DNA of 64,000 nt from CAYQEC01 sp964416425 (GCA_964416425.1 CAYQEC010000009.1:26607-90606); one strand, 5' to 3'; positions 29,600 through 38,159 are shown, counted from the first letter of the stretch. Program-made: numbers and translations. The notes: generated by a model from the letters alone, not told the origin.

Positions 29600-30207
29600 C
29601 GTTCCGTCTCCTCGAGATCGTGTCGTTCCGTCACAGAGGAAGACGCCGCGTCCGGGGCGGATTCGACGGCCGGGAGCAGGGCGCGCAGCCTGCGTTCGGC
29701 CCGGGCGGTGGCGGCGTAGACGGCGGCCCGGTTGCCGCCGACGATGCGGGCGATCTCGTCGCCGCTGAGGCCGACCACATGCTTGAGCACGAGCAAGGTG
29801 CGCTGTCGTTCGGTCATCCGCCCCATGGCGTGCTCCAACTCCGGATCGAGCCCGCTCTCCGCTCCCGTTGGGGACGGGTCGGCGAGGGCGGGAGGCTCGG
29901 GCAGCGAGGCCGTCAAATGCTCCGGATGGCGGCTACGGCGGCGCAACTCGTCGAGGCAGGTGAACCGCACGCTGCGGAAGAGCCAGGCGCGCAGCGACCG
30001 CCCGTCACCGCGCAGGGTGGGAGCGGCCTGTACCAATTCGAGGAACGCCTGCTGCACCGCGTCCTCGGCGGCGCGACGGTCGTGCAACATGCCGAAGGCG
30101 AACGAGGTGAGGGCGCTCGCGGTGAGGTGGTAGGCGGCGGTGAAGGCGTCCTCGCGTCGTGCCTTGACCCCGGCTACCACCTCATCGAGTTCCGGATAGC
30201 CGCTCAC
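29596..30207 (-). CDS. ECF-type RNA polymerase sigma factor
   Basis: Sigma-70 family factor with extracytoplasmic-function architecture, 203 residues. Region 2 is AAYHLTASALTSFAFGMLHDRRAAEDAVQQAFLELVQ with ARTLRAWLF-type region 2.4 (RSLRAWLFRSVRFTCLDELRRRSRH); region 4 is RQRTLLVLKHVVGLSGDEIARIVGGNRAAVYAATARAERRLRALL. GTG start. It sits 21 nt after the secreted repeat protein gene and overlaps the DUF5667 gene by 4 nt, so all three are probably one operon. Target promoters unknown; self-activation of this operon is a natural guess. Confidence 0.88.
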   Translation of the reverse strand: MSGYPELDEVVAGVKARREDAFTAAYHLTASALTSFAFGMLHDRRAAEDAVQQAFLELVQAAPTLRGDGRSLRAWLFRSVRFTCLDELRRRSRHPEHLTASLPEPPALADPSPTGAESGLDPELEHAMGRMTERQRTLLVLKHVVGLSGDEIARIVGGNRAAVYAATARAERRLRALLPAVESAPDAASSSVTERHDLEETER

Positions 30208-30228
30208 GCAGCGTTCCGGCCGATGGTC

Positions 30229-30906
30229 TCAGAGCAGATTGAAGAGCTGCCGCATGTAGGCATGCCACCACTGCCGCACCTTGGCGATTCCGGTGCCATC
30301 GTAGATGCCGTCGCCGGGAGCGTCGTCCCCGGCGAGCGCCAGCCGTAGCCGGTACACCAGCCTGAGGCGCTCGGTCCAGGCGGCCCGCACTGCGGTGATG
30401 ATCCGCTCCTGCTGCTGCTGGAACACGGCCTGTTCCCGCCCCTGTTCCTGCGCGCCGGCCGCCACGTCGGCGCCGTCGACCGCGGGACCGACCCGGTCCT
30501 GGTCGCGGACCCGGTCGCGGTCCTGGTCGCCGGTGCAGTCGGCGGCGAGGCAATCCTGGTCNNNNNNNNNNNNNNNNNNNNNNNNNNNNNNNNNNNNNNN
30601 NNNNNNNNNNNNNNNNNNNNNNNNNNNNNNNNNNNNNNNNNNNNNNNNNNNNNNNNNNNNNTGGTCGCGGGCCTGGTCGCGGGCCTGGTCGCGGGCCTGG
30701 TCGCGGGCCTGGTCGCGGGCCTGGTCGCCGCTGCAGTCGGCGGCGAGGCAATCCTGGTCGCGGGCCTGGTCGCGATCCTGGTCCGTCACGCCGATGCCAG
30801 GCCCGTTCCCCGATCCGTCCTCGGGGGGACCGCCGGCGGCGCTCGCCGGGGCGGCCATCGCCGCCACCAGCAGGGCCACCGTGGCGATGAGCGTTGCTCT
30901 CTTCAT
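30229..30906 (-). CDS. Secreted ARDQ-repeat protein (crosses an assembly gap)
   Basis: Nominally 225 residues including the gap. The N-terminus MKRATLIATVALLVAAMAAPASAAG is a Sec signal peptide. The mature protein holds a polar repeat built from ARDQ (12-bp unit, five copies adjoining the gap) embedded in a larger repeat containing DQDCLAADC(S/T)GDQ with two cysteines. The last 95 residues form a non-repeated Gln/Arg-rich helical domain ending RQWWHAYMRQLFNLL. AGGAGG lies 5-6 nt before the ATG. The frame is kept across the 100 N. It leads the sigma-factor operon; I do not recognise the family. Confidence 0.72.
   Translation of the reverse strand: MKRATLIATVALLVAAMAAPASAAGGPPEDGSGNGPGIGVTDQDRDQARDQDCLAADCSGDQARDQARDQARDQARDQARDXXXXXXXXXXXXXXXXXXXXXXXXXXXXXXXXXXDQDCLAADCTGDQDRDRVRDQDRVGPAVDGADVAAGAQEQGREQAVFQQQQERIITAVRAAWTERLRLVYRLRLALAGDDAPGDGIYDGTGIAKVRQWWHAYMRQLFNLL
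30562..30661. other. Assembly gap of 100 N in 12-bp repeat
   Basis: A second placeholder gap of exactly 100 N, at the edge of the ARDQ repeat. Frames on both sides agree with 100, but the 12-bp phase does not (offset 105 between TGGTC starts), so the length is not measured. Confidence 0.95.
30662..30721 (-). repeat. 12-bp tandem repeat (ARDQ coding)
   Basis: Five perfect plus-strand copies of TGGTCGCGGGCC, continuing into the gap on the low side. Flanking copies of a longer unit (GGCGGCGAGGCAATCCTGGTC) occur on both sides of the gap, at 30541-30561 and 30739-30759, encoding DQDCLAA. Confidence 0.9.
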
Positions 30907-31052
30907 GAATCCTCCTGTGGAGCCGTACAGGAGTGGAGACGCCGCGGCCGGCGACGATTCGACGCTCTCGGGTCCGGAGGTGGCCCGGCGGCAACGGCGC
31001 CGGCGCGCATCCCTCGCCGATCTGGCGCCGGTCACCGCCGTAACCTCACCTC

Positions 31053-32165
31053 ATGACGACGCGCCACGAGCTGGAGCAGACCGCCCGGTGGCACGGATGC
31101 GCCGGCTTCGGGATCTGCCGGGCCGATCCGTTCACCGAGACCGAGCGCGAGATCGAGCGGCGCCGGGCCACCGGGCTCGCCGGCAACCTCGCCTTCACCT
31201 ACCGCAACCCGGCACGGGCCACCGACGTGCGGGCCTCGTTCCCTTGGGCGCGTCGCCTCGTGGTGCTCTCCTGGAGCTACCTGCCGGCGGCGGGAGATCC
31301 CGGCCCGGCCCGGCCCGGCACCGGGCGGATCGCCCGGTTCGCCACCACCGATCACTACCGGGGGCTGCGGCGAGCGCTGGCGGCGGTCGGCGATCGACTC
31401 CGGGAAGGCGGGTACCGGGCCGAGGTCCTCGCCGACGACAACCGGTTGGTCGATCGGGCCGCCGCCGTCCGGGCCGGCATCGGCTGGTGGGGCAAGAGCA
31501 CGATGGTTCTCGACCCACGCCACGGCCCGTGGCTCCTGCTCGGCAGCGTGGTGACCGACGCCCCGCTTAGGCCGACCGAGCCCATGATCCGGGGCTGCGG
31601 AACCTGCACCGCCTGCCTGCCGGCATGCCCCACCGGGGCCCTGGTCGCTCCCGGGGTACTCGATGCCCGCCGCTGCCTGGCCCACTGGTCGCAGGTTCCC
31701 GGGATCATCCCCCGGGTCTTCCGCCGCCTCATGGGCGACCGGGTCTACGGCTGTGACGACTGCCTCGACGCCTGCCCTCCGGGGGGCCGGCTGCTGGCGA
31801 GCGCCTCCGCCCGGCAGGGCCGGATCGACCTCCTCGGACTGCTCGAAGGGGACGACGCCACCCTGCTGGGGACCTTCGCCCACTTCTACGTGCCGCAGCG
31901 GGATCCCCGCTACCTGCGGCGCAACCTGCTCGTCGCCCTCGGCAACGCCGGGGGCGGCGAGGCCGAGAACGCGCTCGCCCGTCACCTGGCCCATCCGGAC
32001 TGGATCCTGCGGGCCCACGCCGCCTGGGCCGTCGGGGTCGGCGGCGGCGCCGAGGCCTTCTCCCGGCTCGCCGCCGCCCGCCGCCGGGAACGGCACCCGG
32101 TGGTGCATCTCGAGTTGGAGATGGCGATGGACGACGCTGCCGGTCCGGATCCCGGTCTACGCTGA
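31053..32165 (+). CDS. queG: Epoxyqueuosine reductase
   Basis: Last enzyme of queuosine synthesis; reduces epoxyqueuosine in tRNA to queuosine using cobalamin and two 4Fe-4S clusters. 370 residues: N-terminal DUF1730 domain, catalytic aspartate region at DNRLVDRAAAVRAGIGWWGKST (Asp134), ferredoxin-type clusters with Cys182, 185, 188, 192 and Cys208, 234, 237, 241, and a C-terminal HEAT-like region (NLLVALGNAG..HPDWILRAHAAWAVG). TAACCT lies 6 nt before the ATG and no ribosome binding site is seen, so leaderless. Confidence 0.93.
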   Translation: MTTRHELEQTARWHGCAGFGICRADPFTETEREIERRRATGLAGNLAFTYRNPARATDVRASFPWARRLVVLSWSYLPAAGDPGPARPGTGRIARFATTDHYRGLRRALAAVGDRLREGGYRAEVLADDNRLVDRAAAVRAGIGWWGKSTMVLDPRHGPWLLLGSVVTDAPLRPTEPMIRGCGTCTACLPACPTGALVAPGVLDARRCLAHWSQVPGIIPRVFRRLMGDRVYGCDDCLDACPPGGRLLASASARQGRIDLLGLLEGDDATLLGTFAHFYVPQRDPRYLRRNLLVALGNAGGGEAENALARHLAHPDWILRAHAAWAVGVGGGAEAFSRLAAARRRERHPVVHLELEMAMDDAAGPDPGLR

Positions 32166-32200
32166 GCGGGCCGAGCCCGCCCCGAGCCACCGGAGGTCCC

Positions 32201-32503
32201 GTGGTCGCCATCGCCGCCGTCGCCCTCGTCGCCGGGCTACTCGGTCTGCTGGCGTGGGTGGCTGCGTCGGCGATCGGGGAGTCCGTGGAGGGATGGTCCC
32301 GGTTCGATCCGGAGGCTCGCTTCGGGGCCGCCGGCCGCTTCACGGTGGCCGGCCTGGTCGGCTTCGGCATGGGTGGTCTGTCGTCCTCCTACGCCGGATG
32401 GCCCGGGATGGCCGTGGCCGGGGCGGCCGTCGCCGGAGCCGTGCTCGCGATCGTGGCGACCCGCTCCCTCGGTCCGTCCGGCGCCGGCCGGCGGACCGGC
32501 TGA
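32201..32503 (+). CDS. Small membrane protein
   Basis: 100 residues with three hydrophobic stretches (about 2-26, 46-66 and 68-86). GGAGG lies about 4 nt before the GTG. Its stop overlaps the phosphoesterase ATG by one base (TGATG), so the two are coupled. No family recognised. Confidence 0.6.
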   Translation: MVAIAAVALVAGLLGLLAWVAASAIGESVEGWSRFDPEARFGAAGRFTVAGLVGFGMGGLSSSYAGWPGMAVAGAAVAGAVLAIVATRSLGPSGAGRRTG

Positions 32504-33255
32504 TGCGGCTCGTCTCCGACGTCCACGGCGCCGCCGCCGCCCTGCGCCGCGTCGCCGCCGAACCGGGACCGCTGCTGGTGCTGGGAGACCTCATCAACTT
32601 CATCGACTACCGGACCCTGGACGGCATCGTGGCCGATGTCTCGGGCCGCGAGTTCGTGACCGAGATGGTGCGGCTCCGCGCCGCCGACGACTTCGCCGCG
32701 GCGGAGCGCCTCTGGAACCGGGAGCAACGGGGACGGGAGGCGGAGGTGCACGCCCGGTACACCGCCGCCATCGAAGCCGCCTACGCCGAGGTCTGCTCCG
32801 CCCTCGCCGGTGCCGAGGCATACGTCACCTACGGCAACGTCGACCGGCCCGACATGCTGCAGCGGCACCTCCCGGCGGGAGTGAGCTTCGTGGAAGCCGG
32901 GGTCGTCGCGATCGACGGCCTCCGGGTCGGCATCGTCGGCGGCGGCATGGTGAGCATCGGAACCCCGGGCGAGATCACCGAGGACGAGATGTCCGAGCGG
33001 CTCGCCTCGCTCGGCCCGGTGGACGTGCTGTGCACCCACGTGCCCCCCGCCATCGAGCCCCTCGCCCGCGACGTCATCGGGGGCCGGCAGAAGGGCTCTG
33101 CCGCCATCGTGGCGTACCTGGAGCGGGCCGCCCCCCGCTACCACTACTTCGGGGACATCCACCAACCGCAGGCGACCTCGTGGCGGTTCGGCGCCACCGA
33201 ATGCCGCAACGTCGGCTACTTCCGGGCAACCGGGCGGGCGGTCCGGCATGAGTGA
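32503..33255 (+). CDS. Calcineurin-like metallophosphoesterase
   Basis: 250-residue metal-dependent phosphoesterase. Motifs in order: SDVHG near residue 5, LVLGDLINF near 27, YGNVDRPD (GNHD-like, with Val in place of His), CTHVPPAIEP and FGDIHQPQ. The change GNHD to GNVD removes one usual catalytic histidine, as in some phosphoesterase subfamilies. The ATG at 32503 is coupled to the upstream gene. Possible substrates are nucleotides or phosphodiesters; unknown. Confidence 0.82.
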   Translation: MRLVSDVHGAAAALRRVAAEPGPLLVLGDLINFIDYRTLDGIVADVSGREFVTEMVRLRAADDFAAAERLWNREQRGREAEVHARYTAAIEAAYAEVCSALAGAEAYVTYGNVDRPDMLQRHLPAGVSFVEAGVVAIDGLRVGIVGGGMVSIGTPGEITEDEMSERLASLGPVDVLCTHVPPAIEPLARDVIGGRQKGSAAIVAYLERAAPRYHYFGDIHQPQATSWRFGATECRNVGYFRATGRAVRHE

Positions 33256-34000
33256 AGCTGGCGGCGTCGAAGGCGGCGTCGACCTCGAGATCCTCGCCGC
33301 CGGCTACGAGCGGCGGCTTGCCTCGGCAGCTTCGCTGCAACGGCCGCGACGTGCCGCGGCAGAGGCGGGAATGCAGCCGGGGGACTGGGCGGTCGACGTC
33401 GGGGGCGGTACCGGAGCCCACGCCGCCTGCTGGGCCGGGGCGGGCTACCGCGCCCTCGTAGTCGACCCGAGCCCGGGCATGTTGCGCCGCGCCGCCGGCC
33501 GGCCCGGGGTGGTGGCGGTGGGCGGCCGGGCCCAGGCCCTGCCGTTGGCGGCGCGGTCGATGGCCCTGGTCTTCTTCCATCTCTCGATCCACTACGGGAG
33601 ATGGGAGAGGGCGCTCGACGAGGCGATGCGGGTGTTGCGGCCCGGAGGCGAATGCTGGGTCTGGACCCTCGGCGGCGAGCACCACCGCAGCTCGTTCCTG
33701 GCGCGCTGGTTCCCCTCGGTGGCCGCCATCGACGCCGCCCGCTTCCCCGATCCCGACGCCCTGGCGGCCCGCCTCGCGGCGGGGGGCGGCACGGTGACAC
33801 GGGGCCGGGAGGTCGAGGTGCGGGAACGCACCGCCGGGGAATGGCTCGACGCCGTCGCCGCCGGCTTCGTCAGCACCCTGCAGTTGATCCCGCCGGACGA
33901 GTTCCGGGCCGGCCGGGAGCGGTTCGCCGCGGCCTATCCCGACCCGGCGGAGATGGTGCGGTACCGGCTCGATTTCGACTGGCTCCGCACGCGCAAGTAA
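33248..34000 (+). CDS. Class I SAM-dependent methyltransferase
   Basis: 250-residue methyltransferase with Rossmann motif I DVGGGTGAHAACWAGAGYRALVVD around 49-72, followed by ARSMALVFFHLSIHY and the post-motif MRVLRPGGECWVWTLGG. The start overlaps the phosphoesterase gene by 8 nt. Substrate unknown; about 110 C-terminal residues after the core may define it. Confidence 0.85.
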   Translation: MSEAGGVEGGVDLEILAAGYERRLASAASLQRPRRAAAEAGMQPGDWAVDVGGGTGAHAACWAGAGYRALVVDPSPGMLRRAAGRPGVVAVGGRAQALPLAARSMALVFFHLSIHYGRWERALDEAMRVLRPGGECWVWTLGGEHHRSSFLARWFPSVAAIDAARFPDPDALAARLAAGGGTVTRGREVEVRERTAGEWLDAVAAGFVSTLQLIPPDEFRAGRERFAAAYPDPAEMVRYRLDFDWLRTRK

Positions 34001-34044
34001 CCGCTACGCTTGCAGGAGCAACCACCGCGACGAAGGATCGGACA

Positions 34045-34485
34045 ATGGGCATGGAAGGGACCGTCCAGAGCATCGAGGTGTCGGCACCGGCGGCGCGGCT
34101 GTTCGAGATCGCGATCGACCTGGACTCCTATCCGGAATGGGCAACCGGTGTGAAACAGGTCGACATCCTCGAAGAGGACGAGCAGGGCAGGCCGAGCCGG
34201 GTCGCCTTCGTCACCGACGCCATGATCAAAGAGATCTCTTACGTGCTCCGCTACCGGTACGACCTCGACAACGGCTTCTCCTGGGACGCCGAGCCCGGCG
34301 GCGACATCAAGGCGATGGACGGCAGCTACCGCTTCAACGAGTTGGAGTCCGGCGGGACCGAGGTGCTCTACGCGCTGCGGGTCGAGCCGGCCTTCACCGT
34401 GCCCGGGTTCCTGCGGCGCCAGGCCGAGAAGCAGATCGTCTCCAGCGCCCTCCGCGGGTTGAAGAAGCGGGCCGAGAGCATGTGA
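34045..34485 (+). CDS. SRPBCC / polyketide cyclase-like protein
   Basis: 146-residue START/Bet v1-like helix-grip protein: VSAPAARLFEIAIDLDSYPEWATGVKQVDIL, then beta strands, and a C-terminal amphipathic helix LRRQAEKQIVSSALRGLKKRAE. Such proteins bind hydrophobic ligands. ATG at 34045 (a second ATG two codons later). Its TGA meets the ATG of the ArsA-like gene (TGATG), so the two are translationally coupled and probably work together. TACGCT at 34005-34010 may be its -10 box. Confidence 0.85.
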   Translation: MGMEGTVQSIEVSAPAARLFEIAIDLDSYPEWATGVKQVDILEEDEQGRPSRVAFVTDAMIKEISYVLRYRYDLDNGFSWDAEPGGDIKAMDGSYRFNELESGGTEVLYALRVEPAFTVPGFLRRQAEKQIVSSALRGLKKRAESM

Positions 34486-35654
34486 TGCGCGTCGTCCTCA
34501 TCACGGGGAAAGGGGGCGTGGGCAAGACGACGGTGGCGGCAGCCACCGGGGTGCGGGCGGCGGAGCTGGGTCATCGCACGCTGGTGATGTCGACCGATCA
34601 GGCCCACTCGCTGGGCGACGCCTTCCAGTGCGACTTGGGCGACCGGCCGATCGAGATCATCCCCGGTCTGGCCGGCCAGCAGATCGACGCCCAGCAGCGC
34701 CTCGAGGACTCGTGGGGGGAGGTGCGCGACTACCTGACGGAGATCTTCGACTGGTCCGGTCTCAAGGGAGTCGAGGCCGAGGAGCTCACCGTGTTCCCGG
34801 GGATGGACGAGATCTTCTCCCTGGTGGCGGTGCGGAACCACGTCCGGTCGGGAAGCTACGACTGCATCGTGGTCGACTGTGCCCCGACCGCCGAGACGCT
34901 GCGCCTCCTCAGCCTGCCGGACGTCCTCTCGTGGTACATGGAGAAGATGTTCCCGATCGGGCGCCGGGTCGCCAAGGTGGTGCGGCCGGTGTTGAGCCGG
35001 GTGACGTCGATGCCGGTCGCCGACGACCGGGTCTTCGCCGCCGTGAACCGCTTCTACGACCGGCTCGACGGCATTCGGGAGATCCTCGCCGACCCGGAGG
35101 TGACCAGCGCCCGGCTCGTGATGAACCCGGAGCGCATGGTGATCGCCGAGGCCCGGCGCACCTACACCTACCTCGGGCTCTTCGGCTACGCCGTCGACTC
35201 CGCCATCGTCAATCGGGTGCTGCCGGAGGCGGTCGCCGATCCCTACTTCGCCCGCTGGCGCGAGATCCAGCAGGAATATCTCGACGTGATCGAGGAGGGG
35301 TTCGCCGACGTCGACGTGCGGCGGCTGCGACTGTTCGACGAGGAGATGATCGGGTTGGATCGGCTGCGGCGGGTCGGCGAGGAGCTGTACCCCGACGTCG
35401 ACCCGATCGACCGGCTCTCCGAGGGCCAGCCGTTCCGGGTGGAGGACGAGGGCGACGACGTGGTGCTGGTGATGTCGGTGCCGTTCGCCGAGAAGGGGGA
35501 CGTCGACGTGATGCGGAGGGCCGACGAGCTGCTCATCACGGTCGGGCCGTACCGGCGCTCCTTCGTGTTGCCCGACTCGCTGAAGCGGCGTCAGGTGCGC
35601 CGGGCCAGGCTCGTCGACGGGGCGCTGCGGGTAACGTTCGGATTGGCGAATTGA
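34485..35654 (+). CDS. ArsA/Get3-like ATPase with HSP20-like C-terminal domain
   Basis: 389-residue P-loop ATPase of the ArsA/TRC40 family. The deviant Walker A GKGGVGKTT is at 8-16, switch I in STDQAHSLGDAF, switch II VVDCAPTAETLRLLSLP. The last 80 residues (VVLVMSVPFAEKGDVDVMRRADELLITVGPYRRSFVLP) form the alpha-crystallin/HSP20-like domain found in some ArsA family members, including the Get3d type. The paired cysteine metal site of arsenite pumps is not obvious and no arsB or arsR is nearby, so arsenic resistance is unlikely. A role in handling hydrophobic proteins or lipids is inferred. Confidence 0.85.
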   Translation: MRVVLITGKGGVGKTTVAAATGVRAAELGHRTLVMSTDQAHSLGDAFQCDLGDRPIEIIPGLAGQQIDAQQRLEDSWGEVRDYLTEIFDWSGLKGVEAEELTVFPGMDEIFSLVAVRNHVRSGSYDCIVVDCAPTAETLRLLSLPDVLSWYMEKMFPIGRRVAKVVRPVLSRVTSMPVADDRVFAAVNRFYDRLDGIREILADPEVTSARLVMNPERMVIAEARRTYTYLGLFGYAVDSAIVNRVLPEAVADPYFARWREIQQEYLDVIEEGFADVDVRRLRLFDEEMIGLDRLRRVGEELYPDVDPIDRLSEGQPFRVEDEGDDVVLVMSVPFAEKGDVDVMRRADELLITVGPYRRSFVLPDSLKRRQVRRARLVDGALRVTFGLAN

Positions 35655-35663
35655 GGAGCCGTC

Positions 35664-35870
35664 ATGGATGAGCCGTCCGGGCTGCGCCACACCGTGCGGC
35701 AGGGCCTGCGCCGGGCCGGCCTGCACTGGCTCCGGGCCGGGTACGAGATGGTGGCCGGGGTCGGGGCCCTGCTCGACGAGGTGGTGCGGGTACGCCCCCA
35801 CGGGCAGCCGGCCGAGCCCGGCTCACCGGACGCCGGCGGGGACGGCCTCACCCGTATCGACCTCGAATGA
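35664..35870 (+). CDS. Small hypothetical protein downstream of ArsA-like gene
   Basis: 68 residues, starting MDEPSGLRHTVRQGLRRAGLHWLRAGYEMVAG. The first half is a basic amphipathic helix, the rest is Pro/Gly/Asp-rich. GAGGAG lies 5 nt before the ATG and it is 9 nt after the ArsA-like stop, so it is likely translated in the same operon. No known family. Confidence 0.55.
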   Translation: MDEPSGLRHTVRQGLRRAGLHWLRAGYEMVAGVGALLDEVVRVRPHGQPAEPGSPDAGGDGLTRIDLE

Positions 35871-35952
35871 GGCCCAGCGGCCACCGTCCTTGATCCTCGG
35901 GGCCGGCCAAGGCCCGAGCTGATACCCTGCCGCGGCGACGGAAGGCGCCACC

Positions 35953-36897
35953 ATGACCATCACGATCGGAATCGACGTCGGCGGCACCAAACTGCTGGCG
36001 ACCCGCCTCGAGGACGGCGCGGTCGTGGCGCAGGAGCACTTCACGACGCCGGGGGAAGCCACCGAGTTGACCGCAGGCACCCTTGCCGCTATCCATGAGG
36101 TCTGGGTCGACGGCGTCGACGCCGTCGGCGCCGGCGTCGCCGGTCTCGTCCAGTATCCCGAGGGCATCTTCGTGTGGGGGCCCCACGTCGCCGGCACCGA
36201 TGTCCGCCTCCGCGCCGAGCTGGAGGCGGAGCTGGCGGTGCCGGTGGTGGTGGACAACGACGCCAACACCGGCGCCTGGGCGGAGCTGCACCGTGGCGCC
36301 GGGCGCGGCTACGACGACCTGCTGCTGGTGACGCTCGGTTCCGGCATCGGGGGCGCCATCGTGATCGGCGGGGAGATCTACCGGGGCTCGACGTTCGCCG
36401 GAGAGTGGGGCCACATGCTCTACCAGGAGCACGGACTGCTCTGCGACTGCGGGAAGCAGGGCTGCTGGGAGACGGTGGCGTCGGGGCCGGCCCTGGTGCG
36501 CCTCGCCCGTGAGTTCATCACCCTCAACCCGGACGGCCAGCTCGCCCACCGGCTCCGCGGCGAGGCGCTCAGCGGGGAGGCGGTCACCCGGGCGGCCGAT
36601 GCCGGCGACGAGGCGGCCCGGGGTCTGGTGGCCCAGGTGGGGGCGGCCCTGGGGCGGGGTCTGTGCAGCCTCATCGCCATCCTCGATCCCCAGATCGTCG
36701 TCGTGGGCGGCGGGCTGGGGTCGATCGGCGAATCGCTGCTCGGCCCGGCCCGGCGGGTGGCGGCCGACGCGCTGCACGGCGGCGCCCACCGCACCCTGCC
36801 GCCCATCCTGGTGGCCGACCTCGGCCCCGCGGCGGGGGCGATCGGCGCCGCCCTGCTGGCCGAGGAGCGCCTCAAGGGCCGGCTCGTCCTCGACTGA
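35953..36897 (+). CDS. ROK family glucokinase-like sugar kinase
   Basis: 314-residue sugar kinase, probably glucokinase. ATP phosphate motif GIDVGGTK at 6-13, catalytic aspartate in VVDNDANTGAWAE, GEWGHM, and the ROK zinc motif CDCGKQGCWE. It lacks the helix-turn-helix of ROK repressors, so it is an enzyme. The upstream region has TACCCT at 35923-35928. Glucose specificity is likely but not proven by sequence. Confidence 0.88.
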   Translation: MTITIGIDVGGTKLLATRLEDGAVVAQEHFTTPGEATELTAGTLAAIHEVWVDGVDAVGAGVAGLVQYPEGIFVWGPHVAGTDVRLRAELEAELAVPVVVDNDANTGAWAELHRGAGRGYDDLLLVTLGSGIGGAIVIGGEIYRGSTFAGEWGHMLYQEHGLLCDCGKQGCWETVASGPALVRLAREFITLNPDGQLAHRLRGEALSGEAVTRAADAGDEAARGLVAQVGAALGRGLCSLIAILDPQIVVVGGGLGSIGESLLGPARRVAADALHGGAHRTLPPILVADLGPAAGAIGAALLAEERLKGRLVLD

Positions 36898-36941
36898 GGA
36901 CGGAGCCGTCGACTGCGGTACCCTGAAAGCCGGAGGTCACC

Positions 36942-37385
36942 GTGTCCACGACCAGCAACCAACCGGCGGCACCCGATCCGGCGCCGGACGGCCACCGCCT
37001 CGACACCCGTACCGCGGTCGACGCCCGCACCCGTGCCGACATCGTCCGGGAGGGGGTGCAGCTGCTTCCCAACCTGGGCAAGCTGCTGTACCGGCTTATG
37101 CGGGACCCCCGGGTGCCCCGGCGGCGCAAAGTGGTGATGGGGCTCGCCGCCCTCTACCCGCTGCTGCCGATGGATCTGATCCCCGACTCGATCCCGGTGC
37201 TGGGGCAGCTCGACGACGTGCTCATCCTGGCGCTCGGCATCAAGCACCTCCTCGACGGGGCCCCGCCGGAGGTGATCGCCCAACACTGGGATGGCACCGA
37301 CGACGCCCTCGACGTGGTGGCGGCCCTGGTGGAATGGGGCGTCGACCTGGTCCCGGCGCCGCTGCGGAAGCTGGCGGAGCGATGA
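36942..37385 (+). CDS. DUF1232 (YkvA-like) membrane protein
   Basis: 147 residues with a DUF1232 core: LMRDPRVPRRRKVVMGLAALYPLLPMDLIPDSIPVLGQLDDVLILALGI, where PMDLIPDSIPVLGQLDD is the signature. GGAGG lies 5 nt before the GTG, and TACCCT at 36919-36924 is a likely -10 box. It overlaps the next gene by 4 nt. Function unknown; family members are small membrane proteins. Confidence 0.85.
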   Translation: MSTTSNQPAAPDPAPDGHRLDTRTAVDARTRADIVREGVQLLPNLGKLLYRLMRDPRVPRRRKVVMGLAALYPLLPMDLIPDSIPVLGQLDDVLILALGIKHLLDGAPPEVIAQHWDGTDDALDVVAALVEWGVDLVPAPLRKLAER

Positions 37386-38095
37386 GCCCGGGCCGGGTCG
37401 TCATCGGGCTCGGCCTGATCGCCGCCGGGGTGCTGTTCGTGCTCGACAACGCCGGCACCCTCGACGCCGGCGAGACGATCGGCGACTGGTGGCCGGTGCT
37501 GTTCGTCACCCTCGGCGTCTTCCAATTCGTGTCCGACCGCCGCACCTGGCTCGGGTCGGGCATCCTCGTCGCCCTCGGGGTGGTGCTGCTCGGCACCCGC
37601 GAGGACTGGCTGCACGGTTCGGCCTGGTCGTTGCTGTTCGCCGCGATCCTCGTCATCGTCGGGATCCGCCTCCTCAACCTGCCGCGGCGGCCCCGCTCCG
37701 ACGCCATCGCCCCCGGCCCCGCCGCGGCCCCGGCGTCCCGGGACGACAAGGCCCGGGTCGACGCGGTGGCGGTGCTCTCGAGCCGCCGTGTCGCCAACAC
37801 CTCCTCGGCCTTCGCCGGTGGCGACGTCACCTCCGTGCTGGGGAGCCTCGACCTCGACCTGACCGAAGCCACCCTCGCCCCCGGGGCCCGGATCACCGCC
37901 ACCGTGGTGCTCGGGGGCCTCAACGTGCTGGTTCCCCGCGGCTGGAGGGTCAAGATCTCCGGCACCCCCATCCTCGGTGGCTGGGACAACACGACCCGGC
38001 GCGACGCCATCGGCCCCGATGCGCCGCTGCTGGAGATCAGCGCCGTCACCGTGCTCGGCGGCCTCGAGGTGCGCCATCCGGAGCGATGGTCGTGA
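37382..38095 (+). CDS. LiaF-like membrane protein
   Basis: 237 residues. Four short hydrophobic helices lie in the first 105 residues (VVIGLGLIAAGVLFVLDN, DWWPVLFVTLGVFQFV, GILVALGVVLLG, LLFAAILVIVGIRLL). The C-terminal soluble domain has the repeated glycine pattern of LiaF/cell-wall-active antibiotic response proteins (GGDVTSVLGSLDLDLTEA, VVLGGLNVLVPRGWRV, VTVLGGLEVRHP). It is coupled to the DUF1232 gene by a 4-nt overlap. A sensory or envelope role is plausible; no LiaRS two-component pair is nearby. Confidence 0.8.
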   Translation: MSPGRVVIGLGLIAAGVLFVLDNAGTLDAGETIGDWWPVLFVTLGVFQFVSDRRTWLGSGILVALGVVLLGTREDWLHGSAWSLLFAAILVIVGIRLLNLPRRPRSDAIAPGPAAAPASRDDKARVDAVAVLSSRRVANTSSAFAGGDVTSVLGSLDLDLTEATLAPGARITATVVLGGLNVLVPRGWRVKISGTPILGGWDNTTRRDAIGPDAPLLEISAVTVLGGLEVRHPERWS

Positions 38096-38159
38096 GGCAT
38101 GCCCCGATCGGCGTTCGAGCCGCCGTCACCCACTAGCCTCCGCCGACGAGGAGGATCAC

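Noticed and set aside
28467..30721. CRISPR array
   Set aside because: The repeats are short (12 and 18 bp) tandem units without spacers and lie in reading frame inside protein genes.
34485..35654. Arsenic resistance operon
   Set aside because: The ATPase has the ArsA fold, but no arsB, arsC, arsD or arsR is present and a cysteine metal site is not evident.
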